54,877 bases of DNA, taken from positions 1 to 54,877 of the forward strand of contig JACPZE010000029.1 of assembly GCA_016195685.1 (NCBI GenBank), written 5' to 3'. Below, in pieces: positions 17,437-27,201 of this stretch. Position 1 is the first letter of the stretch, and each line of letters opens with the position of its first letter. The stretch is from Candidatus Gottesmanbacteria bacterium. GTDB taxonomy: Bacteria; Patescibacteriota; Microgenomatia; 2-02-FULL-39-11. The notes beneath the pieces were generated by a model. That model was not told where the DNA came from. It ran no database searches and saw nothing but the letters and a program-made list of their open reading frames with translations. Made by a program: the position numbers and the translations under genes.

Positions 17437-17459
17437 TTACTGAGAGATGAAATAAAAAT

Positions 17460-20400
17460 ATGGATAAAAAAGGGAATTTCGGAAATATCGTAGATTTTTC
17501 AGGCTTGAAGCTGACTTTAGCATCACCTACTGATATCAACGGCTGGTCCTATGGAGAAATCACCAAACCCGAAACAATAAATTACAGGACTCTTAAACCA
17601 GAAAAAGACGGTTTATTTGACGAAAGGATTTTTGGTCCCACCAAAGATTGGGAATGTTATTGTGGAAAGTATAAACGTATAAGATACAAAGGTATTATCT
17701 GTGATAAATGTGGAGTGGAAGTGACCCAAAGTAAAGTAAGACGTGAAAGAATGGGTCATATAAAATTAGCTGCGCCTGTAGCTCATGTCTGGTTTTTCAA
17801 AGGATCACCATCAAAGTTGTCGCTCATCTTGGATCTTACTCCAAAATCACTTGAGAATGTGGTTTATTTTGCTTCGTATCTTATAACTGAAATTGACAAA
17901 GATGAACAGAAGAAAGCACAAGATGTTTTAATTGCTGTATTTGAAAAAAAGAAAAAGGATAGGACTCATGAATACGAGGTAAAAACTAAAGCAGTAGAAG
18001 AAGAATGTAATAAAGCGAGAAACGATTTGGATAATAAAATCAAGAACAAAGAAGCTAAAGATTTGGCGTCGGAAGAATTGGTATTTAGAAAGAAACAGCA
18101 ATTAACTGCACTTACAGAAGAGTATGAACGTTTGGAAGATACAGCAAAAGAAATACTAAAAACAATTGCCGATCTTATCGGAAGATTAAGACCCCTAACC
18201 ATTATTTCCGAAGATGAATACCTAAAACTGCGTGAGTATGATGTCGGCTCATTTTTCAAAGTAGGAATGGGAGCAGAGTGTATTTTGGAAGTCTTGAAAA
18301 AATTGGATTTAGCAAAGATAACTGCAGATCTTCGAAAAAAAGCCCAAGAATTATCTGGTCCTAGAAAAATCAAAGTTACGAAAAGATTGCGGGTAGCCGA
18401 AGCCATAAAAAAAGCAGGTGTAGATCCTTCATGGATGGTATGGACAGTATTACCGGTTATTCCACCAGATTTGCGGCCTATGGTACAGCTTACCGGAGGA
18501 AAATTTGCCACATCTGATTTGAATGATTTGTATAGAAGGGTTATCAATCGCAATAATAGGTTAAAACATCTTATTGAATTGGGAGCTCCGGAGATTATCC
18601 TTCGAAATGAAAAAAGGATGCTTCAAGAGGCAGTTGATTCTCTTATAGACGCCAGCCAAAGAACTGGAGGCAGGACTAATACTCAAGCTACTTTAAGATC
18701 CCTATCAGATATGTTGAGGGGTAAACAAGGAAGATTCAGGCAAAACCTATTGGGTAAAAGAGTTGATTATTCAGGGAGAACCGTAATTGTTGTAGGTCCA
18801 GAATTGTCGCTTACCTCATGTGGCATTCCGAAAGAAATGGCTTTGGAACTTTTCAAACCATTTGTACTGCGGGAACTTATTGTCCGCGGTCTTGCACCAA
18901 ATGTGAAAAGCGCAAAGAATATCCTCGAAAGACGCCAAGCACAAGTTTTTGATATTTTGGAGGAAATCACTAAAAATCACCCAGTGCTATTAAACCGTGC
19001 GCCCACACTTCATAAATTGGGTATTCAAGCTTTTTATCCGATTCTAATTGAGGGTTCAGCCATCCGAATACACCCATGTGTCTGCGCGGGTTATAATGCT
19101 GATTTTGACGGAGATCAAATGGCGGTGCATGTACCATTATCTGTTTCTGCTCAACAAGAAGCTAAAGATCTAATGATGCCATCACATAATTTACTAAAGC
19201 CTGCTGATGGTTCACCAATTACTATTCCAAACAAGGAAATGGCTTTAGGGTGTTTCTATTTGACCAGTTTTGCTCAAGGGTCGCAGACTGTCAAAGAAGA
19301 AGAAGTAAAAATATTTCTCAGCGTTGAAGAGGCAATCTATGCTTATCAGTCGGGTAAAATTGACTTGAGAGTTCCGATCAGAACGTATATAAACGGTAAA
19401 CTAATGTTTACAACAATTGGAAGAATACTTTTTAATGAAATGTTGCCAGATGAGATGCGCTATTTTAACGAACCTGTAAAGGCAGTAACTATTAAAACTC
19501 TTCTGACTCGTGCGTTTTCACTCTATCCGCAGGAAGAAGTCGCAATACTTATTGATAAATTTAAAGATTTTGGTTTTTACGGTGCCACTATGGCCGGAGG
19601 TATGTCCCTTTCAGTTTTTGATAATTTGATTATTCCCGAAAAGGCAAAGATGATCAATGACGCTGAGAAGAGAAGCGCTGACGTAAATGAGAATTACCGC
19701 CAGGGGCTTATTACCAATGAAGAACGCAAACGTTTAAATAACGAAGTTTGGATTGATATTACAGAACAATTGGCTGATAAAACCTGGAATGCAATGCCTG
19801 ATGATAATCCGGTAAAAATCATCATCAATTCAGGTGGAGCTCGTGCTTCCAAAGATCAATTAAAACAATTATGTGCTGTAAAAGGGTTGGTTGTAGATCC
19901 TTTAGGTAAAATCGTAGAACTGCCAACGAAATCAAATTACAGAGAAGGATTATCTATTTTTGAATATGTGACTTCCACTCGTGGTTCAAGGAAAGGGCTT
20001 ACAGATTCAGCGCTTAAAACTGCTGATGCAGGTTATTTGACCAGACGTCTTGTAGATGTAGCCCATGATGTGATTATAAGAAGTAAAGAGTGTGGAGGTA
20101 AAAATGGTATTGAGATTTTGCGTGGAGCATTGAGGCAAGCAACTTTAGAGACAAGAGTAAACGGGAGAGTCTTAGTAGAAGATTTGATACATCCCAAAAC
20201 CAAAAAAACTCTTCTTAAATCAGGCGAAGTGTTGACGGAAGATAAATTGTATTTATTGGATGGAATTGATAAAGTGGTGGTTCGTTCTCCATTGACTTGT
20301 GCGTTGACAACGGGATTGTGTGAAGCTTGTTATGGTATAGATCTGAGCAATAAAAAGTTTGTGAATTTGGGTACTCCGGTAGGAGTTATCGCAGCACAGT

Positions 20401-21179
20401 CTATAGGAGAACCGGGTACGCAACTGACAATGAGAGTGCGTCATGCAGGAGGTATCGTGGGACTTGATGTAACTCAAGGTTTGCCTCGTGTAGAAGAGCT
20501 TTTTGAGTCTCGGACTCCGAAGATCTATTCTCCTTTATCTGAAATCGCCGGGAAAGTAAAAGTGGAACAAACAGATTCAGGATATAAAGTAACTATACGA
20601 AGCGTAGGGATAAAGCCAGTTGAAGAAAGAGAATATCTTTTGGCAGCTACATCAGAACCTAGAGTCAAAGACGGAGATTTGATAGCAGCCGGAGAAGAGT
20701 TGACTAACGGACCATTGGATATAAAAGAAGTATTACAGATAAGAGGTCTTTTGGGAGCACAAAGATACCTTTTGGCAGAAATACAAAATGTGTACGAATC
20801 CCAAGGTATACCGATTCACGATAAACATTTCGAAGTTATTATACGGAAAATGAGTGACAAAGTGCGTATAGAAACATCAGGTGATACGATGTTTCTTTCA
20901 GGAGAATTAGCTGACAGGAGAAGATTTGAAGAAGAAAACGCCAGAGTTATTTCCGAAGGGGGAGAACCATCTAGTGCTCAAGTAATTATGCTTGGAATTA
21001 CTCGTGCAGCCCTTTATACAGAATCTTGGTTATCGGCTGCGTCATTTCAGGAAACAACTAGTATATTGACAGATGCAGCGCTTCAGGGAAAAGAAGATCA
21101 CTTGTTGGGGCTAAAAGAAAATGTTATAATCGGAAGACTTATTCCAGTGACCGCAGAAAGAGCCAAATTGGAAGAGTAA
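17460..21179 (+). CDS. rpoC: RNA polymerase beta' subunit
   Basis: A 1239-residue protein. The N-terminal zinc-binding region CYCGKYKRIRYKG...CDKCGVEV is near 61-84. The catalytic Mg2+ loop NADFDGDQMAVH is near 544-555. The second zinc site is visible as ECGGK and CALTTGLCEACYG. The trigger-loop/bridge area and the C-terminal GEPGTQLTMR block are present. It makes the main RNA polymerase active site with RpoB. It ends 97 bases before rpsL. Confidence 0.98.
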   Translation: MDKKGNFGNIVDFSGLKLTLASPTDINGWSYGEITKPETINYRTLKPEKDGLFDERIFGPTKDWECYCGKYKRIRYKGIICDKCGVEVTQSKVRRERMGHIKLAAPVAHVWFFKGSPSKLSLILDLTPKSLENVVYFASYLITEIDKDEQKKAQDVLIAVFEKKKKDRTHEYEVKTKAVEEECNKARNDLDNKIKNKEAKDLASEELVFRKKQQLTALTEEYERLEDTAKEILKTIADLIGRLRPLTIISEDEYLKLREYDVGSFFKVGMGAECILEVLKKLDLAKITADLRKKAQELSGPRKIKVTKRLRVAEAIKKAGVDPSWMVWTVLPVIPPDLRPMVQLTGGKFATSDLNDLYRRVINRNNRLKHLIELGAPEIILRNEKRMLQEAVDSLIDASQRTGGRTNTQATLRSLSDMLRGKQGRFRQNLLGKRVDYSGRTVIVVGPELSLTSCGIPKEMALELFKPFVLRELIVRGLAPNVKSAKNILERRQAQVFDILEEITKNHPVLLNRAPTLHKLGIQAFYPILIEGSAIRIHPCVCAGYNADFDGDQMAVHVPLSVSAQQEAKDLMMPSHNLLKPADGSPITIPNKEMALGCFYLTSFAQGSQTVKEEEVKIFLSVEEAIYAYQSGKIDLRVPIRTYINGKLMFTTIGRILFNEMLPDEMRYFNEPVKAVTIKTLLTRAFSLYPQEEVAILIDKFKDFGFYGATMAGGMSLSVFDNLIIPEKAKMINDAEKRSADVNENYRQGLITNEERKRLNNEVWIDITEQLADKTWNAMPDDNPVKIIINSGGARASKDQLKQLCAVKGLVVDPLGKIVELPTKSNYREGLSIFEYVTSTRGSRKGLTDSALKTADAGYLTRRLVDVAHDVIIRSKECGGKNGIEILRGALRQATLETRVNGRVLVEDLIHPKTKKTLLKSGEVLTEDKLYLLDGIDKVVVRSPLTCALTTGLCEACYGIDLSNKKFVNLGTPVGVIAAQSIGEPGTQLTMRVRHAGGIVGLDVTQGLPRVEELFESRTPKIYSPLSEIAGKVKVEQTDSGYKVTIRSVGIKPVEEREYLLAATSEPRVKDGDLIAAGEELTNGPLDIKEVLQIRGLLGAQRYLLAEIQNVYESQGIPIHDKHFEVIIRKMSDKVRIETSGDTMFLSGELADRRRFEEENARVISEGGEPSSAQVIMLGITRAALYTESWLSAASFQETTSILTDAALQGKEDHLLGLKENVIIGRLIPVTAERAKLEE

Positions 21180-21204
21180 GTAACAAATACAATCATTACA
21201 TCAA

Positions 21205-21270
21205 CTAATTATCCAATAAACTAATAAATTTATTAATTGGTTTTGGGACTTATTAGCTGATTGGTTTTTT
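21205..21270 (+). repeat. AT-rich inverted repeat between rpoC and rpsL
   Basis: The gap holds CCAATAAACTAATAAA facing TTTATTAATTGG, an AT-rich hairpin, and a second TTGGTTTT...GATTGGTTTTTTT run. The terminal T-run might allow some termination before rpsL, but the stem is weak. Confidence 0.45.
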
Positions 21271-21276
21271 TAATTT

Positions 21277-21741
21277 ATGCCAACTATAAATCAATTAGTC
21301 AGAAAAGGGAGAAAAAAAGGAATAAAAAAAACTCGCGCTACGGCACTGCGTAAATATTTCAATGCGAAAGACAGAGTAATAAAACAGTTACCTGCTTCCT
21401 TTAAACGAGGAGTAGTAACTATAGTGAAAACCATGACTCCGAAAAAGCCTAATTCTGCTTTGAGAAAAGTAGCGAGAGTCAGACTTTCCAATAAGCAAGA
21501 AGTCACAGCATATATTCCAGGAATTGGACATGAACTTACAGAACATGCGATTGTTATGATACGAGGTGGAAGGGTAAAAGACCTACCAGGAGTTAAATAT
21601 CATATAGTCCGGGGTAAATATGATACTTCAGGTGTGGCGGGTAGGAAGCAAGGACGTTCACGATACGGAACTAAATTATCAGGTGGCTCCGCTGTAGCCA
21701 AAGCAGCAGTGACGCCTCAGCCGGCAGCTGCGGCCGCATAA
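21277..21741 (+). CDS. rpsL: Small ribosomal subunit protein S12
   Basis: A 154-residue protein; typical S12 has about 124. The decoding loop [11 protein letters not shown] is intact but starts near residue 54 rather than about 41, because some 13 extra residues (including [13 protein letters not shown]) lie between TRATAL and FKRGVV. A conserved [13 protein letters not shown] block follows. The C-terminal extension is Ala-rich ([16 protein letters not shown]). S12 sits at the ribosomal decoding centre. It heads the str group rpsL-rpsG-fusA; rpsG starts three bases after its stop. Confidence 0.97.
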   Translation: MPTINQLVRKGRKKGIKKTRATALRKYFNAKDRVIKQLPASFKRGVVTIVKTMTPKKPNSALRKVARVRLSNKQEVTAYIPGIGHELTEHAIVMIRGGRVKDLPGVKYHIVRGKYDTSGVAGRKQGRSRYGTKLSGGSAVAKAAVTPQPAAAAA

Positions 21742-21744
21742 AAT

Positions 21745-22221
21745 ATGTCTAGAACAGGTAAAATAAAACGAAAAACAGTACAAGCAGATCCGTTATTTGC
21801 AAATAAACTGCTATCCCGGTTTATAAATCGTACTATGAGGGATGGAAAAAAATCTGTCGCACAGCGTATGATTTATGCCGCTTTTGATAAAATTAAGGAA
21901 AAAAATCTAGACCCCCTTTCTGTATTCCAGGGAGCTCTACAAAATGTAGGTCCAAGATTTGAAGTACGACCAAGAAGAGTTGGAGGAGCTTCCTATCAAG
22001 TACCGATGGAAGTAAGGGGAGAAAGAAGAGTTTCTTTAGCTATACGTTGGCTGATAGCCGCAGCAAATAATAGATCTAGTAAGGAATACCATACATTTGC
22101 CGATAAACTTTCTGCAGAACTTCTAGATGCTTACAATAATGCAGGAGAAGCTATAAAGAAAAGAGATTTAATGCAAAGAAATGCTGAGGCGAATAGGGCC
22201 TTTGCACATTTTAAGTGGTGA
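21745..22221 (+). CDS. rpsG: Small ribosomal subunit protein S7
   Basis: A 158-residue protein of normal length that organises the 3' major domain of 16S rRNA. Conserved blocks include KLLSRFINRTMRDGKK, GGASYQVPMEVRGERR and ALRWLI-like AIRWLIAAANNR. The TGA stop follows an encoded Trp (KW-stop), which supports the standard genetic code. It starts three bases after rpsL. Confidence 0.98.
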   Translation: MSRTGKIKRKTVQADPLFANKLLSRFINRTMRDGKKSVAQRMIYAAFDKIKEKNLDPLSVFQGALQNVGPRFEVRPRRVGGASYQVPMEVRGERRVSLAIRWLIAAANNRSSKEYHTFADKLSAELLDAYNNAGEAIKKRDLMQRNAEANRAFAHFKW

Positions 22222-22227
22222 TTTTAA

Positions 22228-22350
22228 AAATTCAAATTACAAAATCCAAATGACAAATAAAGTTCAAAATCCAAATTTCAAATAATTAATTTATTCATTT
22301 GAGTTTTGGATTTGATTTGATATTTGAGTTTTGACATTTGGATTTATTTT
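22228..22350 (+). repeat. Long imperfect inverted repeat between rpsG and fusA
   Basis: Multiple CAAATCCAAAT/CAAAATCCAAA units on the left are answered by TTTGGATTTG/TTTGAGTTTTG units on the right, with arms of about 50 bases around ATTAATTTATT. The single strand could form a long, imperfect AT-rich hairpin. It occupies nearly the whole 134-base gap. Confidence 0.7.
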
Positions 22351-22355
22351 ATTTT

Positions 22356-24473
22356 ATGGCAGGAAATATTACTATTACAAAAAATAGAGATGTACCCCAG
22401 GATAAAATCCGAAACATCGGTATTATCGCGCATATTGATGCCGGTAAAACTACAACAACGGAAAGAATACTTTATTACACTGGTAGGACATATAAAATCG
22501 GTGATATAGACGAAGGTACAACCCAGATGGACTGGATGCCCCAAGAAAAAGAGCGTGGTATTACTATTACAGCTGCAGCCACAACTACATTTTGGAAAGA
22601 TGTGCGTATCAATATTATTGATACTCCTGGACATGTGGATTTCACCGCAGAGGTAGAAAGATCACTCAGAGTCCTCGATGGTGGCGTTACAGTGCTTGAT
22701 GCAGAAGAAGGGGTACAATCTCAATCAGAAACTGTTTGGCATCAGGCTGACAAATACAATGTTCCCCGTGTTTGTTTTGTAAATAAAATGGATAAGCTTG
22801 GTGCGAATTTCTTTCGAACCGTGGACATGATTAGGGATCGTTTAGGCGCAAATCCGGCAATTATGGTATTACCAATAGGGAAAGAATCTACTTTTGTAGG
22901 ATCGGTCGATTTGCTTACGAAAAAATGTTATATCTGGGGAAGTGATGAGTTGGGTGCTAAATACGATATAAAAGACGAAATTCCAGAAGATATGAAGGAA
23001 GATGTTGAAAAATACCGTCATAAACTGATAGAACAGATTTGTGAACAAGATGATCAGCTTTTGGAAAAATATCTAGGTGGTACAGAACCTACATTAGAGG
23101 AACTCAAAAAAGTTTTACGAAAAGCAACAATTGCTTATAAACTCGTTCCTATATATTGTGGTACATCTCTTCGGAATAAAGGAGTGCAACCTCTTTTGGA
23201 TGCTGTAGTGGATTATCTTCCTTCACCTTTGGATATTGCATCTATCAAAGGAGTCAATCCTAAGACTAATACAGAAGAAGTCCGACTGACCAATAAAACT
23301 GCTCCTTTTTCAGGATTGGCATTTAAGATTCAACTTGATCCTCATGTGGGAAAACTTACATATGTGCGTATTTATTCAGGTAAGATTAGTTCAGGTTCTT
23401 ATACTTATAACTCAACTAAAGACAAACAGGAGCGTATCGGAAGACTTCTTATGATGCACGCAAACGAAAGAGAAGAAATTACTGAAGCATTGGCGGGTGA
23501 AATAGTAGGAGTAGTAGGTTTTAAAGATACAGGTACAGGCGATACTATTTGTGATAGCACAAACCCCATTATTTTGGAAAAAATTACTTTTCCAGAACCG
23601 GTTATTTCACTAGCTATTGAGCCTAAAACAAAAGCTGATCAGGAAAAAATGGGTTTAGCATTGCAACGATTATCAGAAGAAGATCCTACTTTTATAATAA
23701 AGTCAAATCCGGAAACAGGGCAAACAATCATTTGGGGAATGGGAGAATTACATTTGGATGTTTTGGTAGACAGGATGAAGAGAGAATTTAAGGTAGATGC
23801 AAGTGTAGGGGCACCACAAGTAGCATATAAAGAAACTATCAAAAAATTGGCAGAAGGTGAGGGAAAATACATAAGACAAACAGGTGGACGGGGACAATAC
23901 GGCCACTGTTTTCTACGAGTGGAACCCAAAGCACGAGGAGAAGGTTACGAATATGAAGATGCTATAAAGGGAGGAGCTATCCCCAAGGAGTTTATTCCAT
24001 CAATAGAAAAGGGTGTGAGAGAAGCATTGGAAAAAGGAGTTCTAGCAGGTTATCCAGTTGTCGATATCAAAGTTACTCTATATGACGGTACATATCACGA
24101 CGTTGATTCATCAGATATCGCTTTTAAGATCGCCGGCAGTATGGCTTTACAAGCAGCAGTGAAACAAGCAGGCCTTGTTCTTCTTGAGCCTATCATGAAA
24201 GTAGAGGTGACGACACCTGATGAGTTTATGGGTACGATTATTGGGGACCTTTCCAGTAAGAGGGCGCAAATTCTAGGTACTGAAAAAAGAGGTCATATTA
24301 CTGTAATTTTAGCCATGTTACCTCTTGCTGAACTTTCAGGTTATGCGACATCACTGCGAAGTCTTTCTCAAGGCCGCGCCGCTTATTATATGGAACCTTC
24401 TCATTATGAAGAGGTTCCCAAAAACATTACCGAAAAAATAGTTTCCGCTACTAATCCCACAAGCGTAAGGTAA
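22356..24473 (+). CDS. fusA: Elongation factor G
   Basis: 705 residues from the ATG at 22356 ([20 protein letters not shown]). A TTG at 22338 would add six residues but falls in the repeat. GTPase motifs are [34 protein letters not shown] and [10 protein letters not shown]. Domains II-V follow, including the [14 protein letters not shown] block and the C-terminal [20 protein letters not shown]. It drives ribosomal translocation. Six bases separate its stop from that of the convergent permease gene. Confidence 0.98.
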   Translation: MAGNITITKNRDVPQDKIRNIGIIAHIDAGKTTTTERILYYTGRTYKIGDIDEGTTQMDWMPQEKERGITITAAATTTFWKDVRINIIDTPGHVDFTAEVERSLRVLDGGVTVLDAEEGVQSQSETVWHQADKYNVPRVCFVNKMDKLGANFFRTVDMIRDRLGANPAIMVLPIGKESTFVGSVDLLTKKCYIWGSDELGAKYDIKDEIPEDMKEDVEKYRHKLIEQICEQDDQLLEKYLGGTEPTLEELKKVLRKATIAYKLVPIYCGTSLRNKGVQPLLDAVVDYLPSPLDIASIKGVNPKTNTEEVRLTNKTAPFSGLAFKIQLDPHVGKLTYVRIYSGKISSGSYTYNSTKDKQERIGRLLMMHANEREEITEALAGEIVGVVGFKDTGTGDTICDSTNPIILEKITFPEPVISLAIEPKTKADQEKMGLALQRLSEEDPTFIIKSNPETGQTIIWGMGELHLDVLVDRMKREFKVDASVGAPQVAYKETIKKLAEGEGKYIRQTGGRGQYGHCFLRVEPKARGEGYEYEDAIKGGAIPKEFIPSIEKGVREALEKGVLAGYPVVDIKVTLYDGTYHDVDSSDIAFKIAGSMALQAAVKQAGLVLLEPIMKVEVTTPDEFMGTIIGDLSSKRAQILGTEKRGHITVILAMLPLAELSGYATSLRSLSQGRAAYYMEPSHYEEVPKNITEKIVSATNPTSVR

Positions 24474-24479
24474 ATATTT

Positions 24480-25361
24480 CTATTTTTCTTTCGTTGCTAA
24501 AATTATCCCGGAGGAAATAATTATCATCCCTAAAATAGATGTTATTTGCGGTATCTCCATATAAAATATTATCCCTAAAATCGAGGCTAAAACAGGTTCG
24601 ATAAGCAAAATAATACTACTAGTTCCCGCTTTTACTGTTTGTAGTCCTTTGTTTAGCAAAAGCCACGCCAGAAAATTATCTATACCAAAAAGGAAAACGA
24701 TAATCCAGCTAAATTTTGATAAGGAAAAGATATTTGGGGTGATTCCTTGAATATAAAAATTCCTTTCAAAAAAGAGAGAGATTATTCCCATAGAAATTAC
24801 TCCACATATAGTAGAGTAAAAAAGAAGTAACTTTGCTGGATAATTTCGTAATTTACGACTCCCAATAAAATAAGATGCATTGAGAATTGCTCCAATGAGA
24901 GCAAAAATTCCCCCGAGTGAACTATTCAGATTAGCGGGATTTAAAAGTAAATAAAGACCAATAAAAGACAGAATTAAAGCTAAAATTATAAATCGCGAGA
25001 TTTTTTCATGGAGAAATATAAAACCGAGTATCGGTGTAATAATTACATATGTTGAGAATATAAATATAGTATTAGCAATTGTAGTATGAAGAACAGCGAA
25101 AGTGAAAAAGAGAGTAGATAGACTATAACCAACAACGGCAATAAATAACATAACAAAATAATCCCTAGCATTTTTCATTTTCAAATCCGTTTTAGTAACT
25201 TTGGCAAAACTAAATGCAACTGTACTAGCCACGATGTACCTCAAAAATACCTGGGAAAAGACTGGAATTTCTTTTGCTAAAAGTCGTACAAATACCGCCA
25301 TTACTGCGTAAAAAAATCCTGCGAAGATAATATAAGCAAAACCTTTATTGATTGTTTGCAT
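24480..25361 (-). CDS. EamA/DMT-family permease
   Basis: A 293-residue protein with about ten hydrophobic helices in two similar halves of five, the EamA (drug/metabolite transporter) layout. Typical features include FARFLA-like VFLRYIVAS in the first half and the closing segments IILLIEPVLASILGIIFYMEIP and IIISSGIILATK. It probably exports a small metabolite, which cannot be named. It lies alone on the minus strand, splitting fusA from tuf. The start is ATG, seven bases after TATAAT. Confidence 0.9.
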   Translation of the reverse strand: MQTINKGFAYIIFAGFFYAVMAVFVRLLAKEIPVFSQVFLRYIVASTVAFSFAKVTKTDLKMKNARDYFVMLFIAVVGYSLSTLFFTFAVLHTTIANTIFIFSTYVIITPILGFIFLHEKISRFIILALILSFIGLYLLLNPANLNSSLGGIFALIGAILNASYFIGSRKLRNYPAKLLLFYSTICGVISMGIISLFFERNFYIQGITPNIFSLSKFSWIIVFLFGIDNFLAWLLLNKGLQTVKAGTSSIILLIEPVLASILGIIFYMEIPQITSILGMIIISSGIILATKEK

Positions 25362-25368
25362 TGATGTG

Positions 25369-25374
25369 ATTATA
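25369..25374 (-). promoter_or_regulatory. -10 element of the EamA gene (leaderless start)
   Basis: Minus-strand TATAAT ends seven bases before the ATG, and no ribosome-binding site is seen between them. Confidence 0.5.
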
Positions 25375-25416
25375 TATCATTACAAATTCACCCCTAAACA
25401 GATTTCAAACAGCCTC

Positions 25417-25445
25417 TTGCGCAAAAGAAGTTTGTTTTGTATAAT
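25417..25445 (+). promoter_or_regulatory. Promoter of tuf-rpsJ
   Basis: TTGCGC, a 17-base spacer and a perfect TATAAT. The predicted leader of about 85 bases contains a TCCGCC/GGCGGA palindrome followed by an AAAAAAGGAG ribosome-binding site. Confidence 0.65.
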
Positions 25446-25496
25446 TTGCGATGCCCCAAAAATATTGGGATTATTTTATTTATTATAAATATTAGG

Positions 25497-25515
25497 ATCC
25501 GCCTAAGCGGCGGAT
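25497..25515 (+). repeat. TCCGCC palindrome upstream of tuf
   Basis: ATCCGCC and GGCGGAT form a seven-base-pair stem around a five-base loop. The tuf Shine-Dalgarno site AAGGAG follows about ten bases later. Related palindromes precede infA, RNase Y and HU. Confidence 0.7.
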
Positions 25516-25536
25516 ATAAGAAAAAAGGAGCTCAAA

Positions 25537-26721
25537 ATGGCAACAGGAGTATTTAATAGAAGTAAACCTCATCTTAATATCGGTACAATTGGTCACGTTG
25601 ACCACGGTAAAACTACTCTAACTTCAGCTATTACTCATGTATTGGCAAAGAAAGGATTTGCCAAGGCACTCAAATACGAAGAAATTGATAATGCTCCAGA
25701 AGAAAAAGCTCGTGGAGTCACCATCAATATTCATCATTCCGAATACGAGACAGAAAAGCGACATTATGCACATATAGACGCTCCTGGTCACGCAGATTAC
25801 ATCAAAAACATGATTACCGGTGCAGCCCAGATGGATGGGGCTATTTTGGTCGTATCAGCTCCGGATGGACCCATGCCTCAGACTAGAGAGCATATACTTT
25901 TAGCCAAACAAGTCAACGTACCTGCGGTAGTAGTTTTCTTAAATAAGGTGGATATGGTGCAGGACAAAGAACTTTTGGATTTAGTCGAGATGGAAGTAAG
26001 GGAACTGCTTACAAAATACGGATTCCCGGGTGATAAAATTCCTGTGATACGCGGAAGTGCATTAAAAGCTGTCCAGGGAGACCCAGACGCAGTTAAATCA
26101 GTTGAGGAACTCATGAAGACTATAGATGAATATGTCCCTACTCCTACAAGAGATGTGGATAAGCCATTTCTCATGCCTATAGAGGATGTATTTTCTATCA
26201 AAGGTAGAGGAACGGTTGTGACAGGGAGAGTTGAAAGGGGTAAGGTTAAAGTGAACGAGGAAGTAGAAATTGTAGGTATTAAACCAACACAAAAAACAGT
26301 TATTACCGGGGTTGAGATGTTTAGGAAAACTCTGGATGAAGCAATGGCCGGAGATAATGTAGGTCTTCTGCTTCGGGGAGTTGAAAAACACCAAGTTGAG
26401 AGAGGACAAGTTATAGCCAAACCCGGTTCAATTACTCCTCATACTGAGTTTGAGGCGGAAATTTATGTCCTGACAAAAGAAGAAGGTGGACGTCATACTC
26501 CATTCTTTACTGGTTACAGACCTCAGTTTTATGTAAAAACTACGGATATCACCGGTGAAATAACATTGCCAAAAGGGGTAGAGATGGTTATGCCAGGTGA
26601 TAGTATAAAAATGACATGTAAGTTGATTGTAGAAGTAGCCATGGAAGAAGGACAAAGATTTGCAGTAAGAGAAGGTGGTCATACAGTCGGAGCTGGGGCT
26701 ATCACAAAAATAATTAAGTAA
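25537..26721 (+). CDS. tuf: Elongation factor Tu
   Basis: A 394-residue protein, standard EF-Tu length. Motifs: [10 protein letters not shown] (G1), RGVTIN (G2; most bacteria have RGITIN), DAPGHADY (G3; Ala where most have Cys) and NKVD (G4). Domains 2 and 3 follow with the conserved FTGYRPQFY and [10 protein letters not shown] blocks. It carries aminoacyl-tRNA to the ribosome. It has its own promoter and an AAAAAAGGAGCTC ribosome-binding site. rpsJ follows 30 bases later. Confidence 0.98.
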   Translation: MATGVFNRSKPHLNIGTIGHVDHGKTTLTSAITHVLAKKGFAKALKYEEIDNAPEEKARGVTINIHHSEYETEKRHYAHIDAPGHADYIKNMITGAAQMDGAILVVSAPDGPMPQTREHILLAKQVNVPAVVVFLNKVDMVQDKELLDLVEMEVRELLTKYGFPGDKIPVIRGSALKAVQGDPDAVKSVEELMKTIDEYVPTPTRDVDKPFLMPIEDVFSIKGRGTVVTGRVERGKVKVNEEVEIVGIKPTQKTVITGVEMFRKTLDEAMAGDNVGLLLRGVEKHQVERGQVIAKPGSITPHTEFEAEIYVLTKEEGGRHTPFFTGYRPQFYVKTTDITGEITLPKGVEMVMPGDSIKMTCKLIVEVAMEEGQRFAVREGGHTVGAGAITKIIK

Positions 26722-26751
26722 AACCTACCTGCTTGCAGGTTTAAAAATTGA

Positions 26752-27060
26752 ATGCCAAAGGGAAGAATACGTGTACGTTTAAAAGCATATGACGGCAGAA
26801 TCATTGATGATTCATGCCAAAAAATATTGGATACGGCCGTGCGGACCGGAGCAAAAGTCGTGGGTCCGATACCTCTGCCTACCGATAGACAGCATTTTAG
26901 CGTAAACAGGTCTCCATTTACCGATAAAGACAGTCGGGAAGATTTTTGGATGAGAGTTCATAAGAGACTGATAGATATTCTTGAACCTACAGATAAGACA
27001 ATCGATTCACTTATGCATCTGGAACTTCCTGCCGGTGTGGATATAGAGATAAAGATGTAA
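26752..27060 (+). CDS. rpsJ: Small ribosomal subunit protein S10
   Basis: A 102-residue protein of full length, with [19 protein letters not shown] (residues 38-56) and the [19 protein letters not shown] block. S10 is in the 30S head and also takes part in antitermination complexes. In many bacteria rpsJ is the first gene of the S10 operon; here it is joined to tuf and separated from rplC by a new promoter and a terminator-like hairpin. Confidence 0.98.
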   Translation: MPKGRIRVRLKAYDGRIIDDSCQKILDTAVRTGAKVVGPIPLPTDRQHFSVNRSPFTDKDSREDFWMRVHKRLIDILEPTDKTIDSLMHLELPAGVDIEIKM

Positions 27061-27071
27061 GTTGGGAAAAA

Positions 27072-27100
27072 TTGAAATCCGGTCTTATTCATTGTATAAT
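27072..27100 (+). promoter_or_regulatory. Promoter of the rplC-headed ribosomal operon
   Basis: TTGAAA (27072-27077), a 17-base spacer and TATAAT (27095-27100). Transcription should start near 27107, giving a leader of about 95 bases before rplC. Confidence 0.75.
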
Positions 27101-27106
27101 TTATAT

Positions 27107-27201
27107 ACAAATCATGGAGGTAAGAAGACTGTAAATTTTGTTTATTAACGGATTTTGGGAGAAAGATCAAAGCCCCTATCCGGGGCTATTTTTTTATCTA
27201 G
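27107..27201 (+). promoter_or_regulatory. Candidate attenuator leader of the rplC operon
   Basis: The leader carries two mutually exclusive folds. CGGAT (27149-27153) and GGG (27157-27159) can pair with CCC and ATCCG (27178-27182) as an antiterminator. Alternatively AGCCCC/GGGGCT (27171-27187) forms a terminator with a U-run. A six-codon reading frame, MEVRRL, sits at 27114-27134, close to the predicted transcript start. What triggers the switch is unknown; a ribosomal protein or translation of the short frame are the obvious options. Confidence 0.5.
27171..27195 (+). terminator. Intrinsic terminator / attenuator before rplC
   Basis: AGCCCC, loop TATCC, GGGGCT, then A and seven T. It lies about 65 bases after the predicted transcript start and six bases before the rplC ATG. 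It may also end transcripts arriving from tuf-rpsJ. Confidence 0.75.

Noticed and set aside
17966-18553. A 195-codon open frame antisense to rpoC
   Set aside because: It lies wholly within the conserved rpoC gene, is rich in Ser and Phe as expected from reverse-complement bias, and has no ribosome-binding site or family resemblance.
22338-22355. TTG start extending EF-G by six residues
   Set aside because: It lies within the inverted repeat and the family begins close to the ATG at 22356.
25878-26420. A 180-codon open frame antisense to tuf
   Set aside because: The tuf protein is beyond doubt on the other strand; the antisense product is Ser/Thr-rich without recognisable domains.
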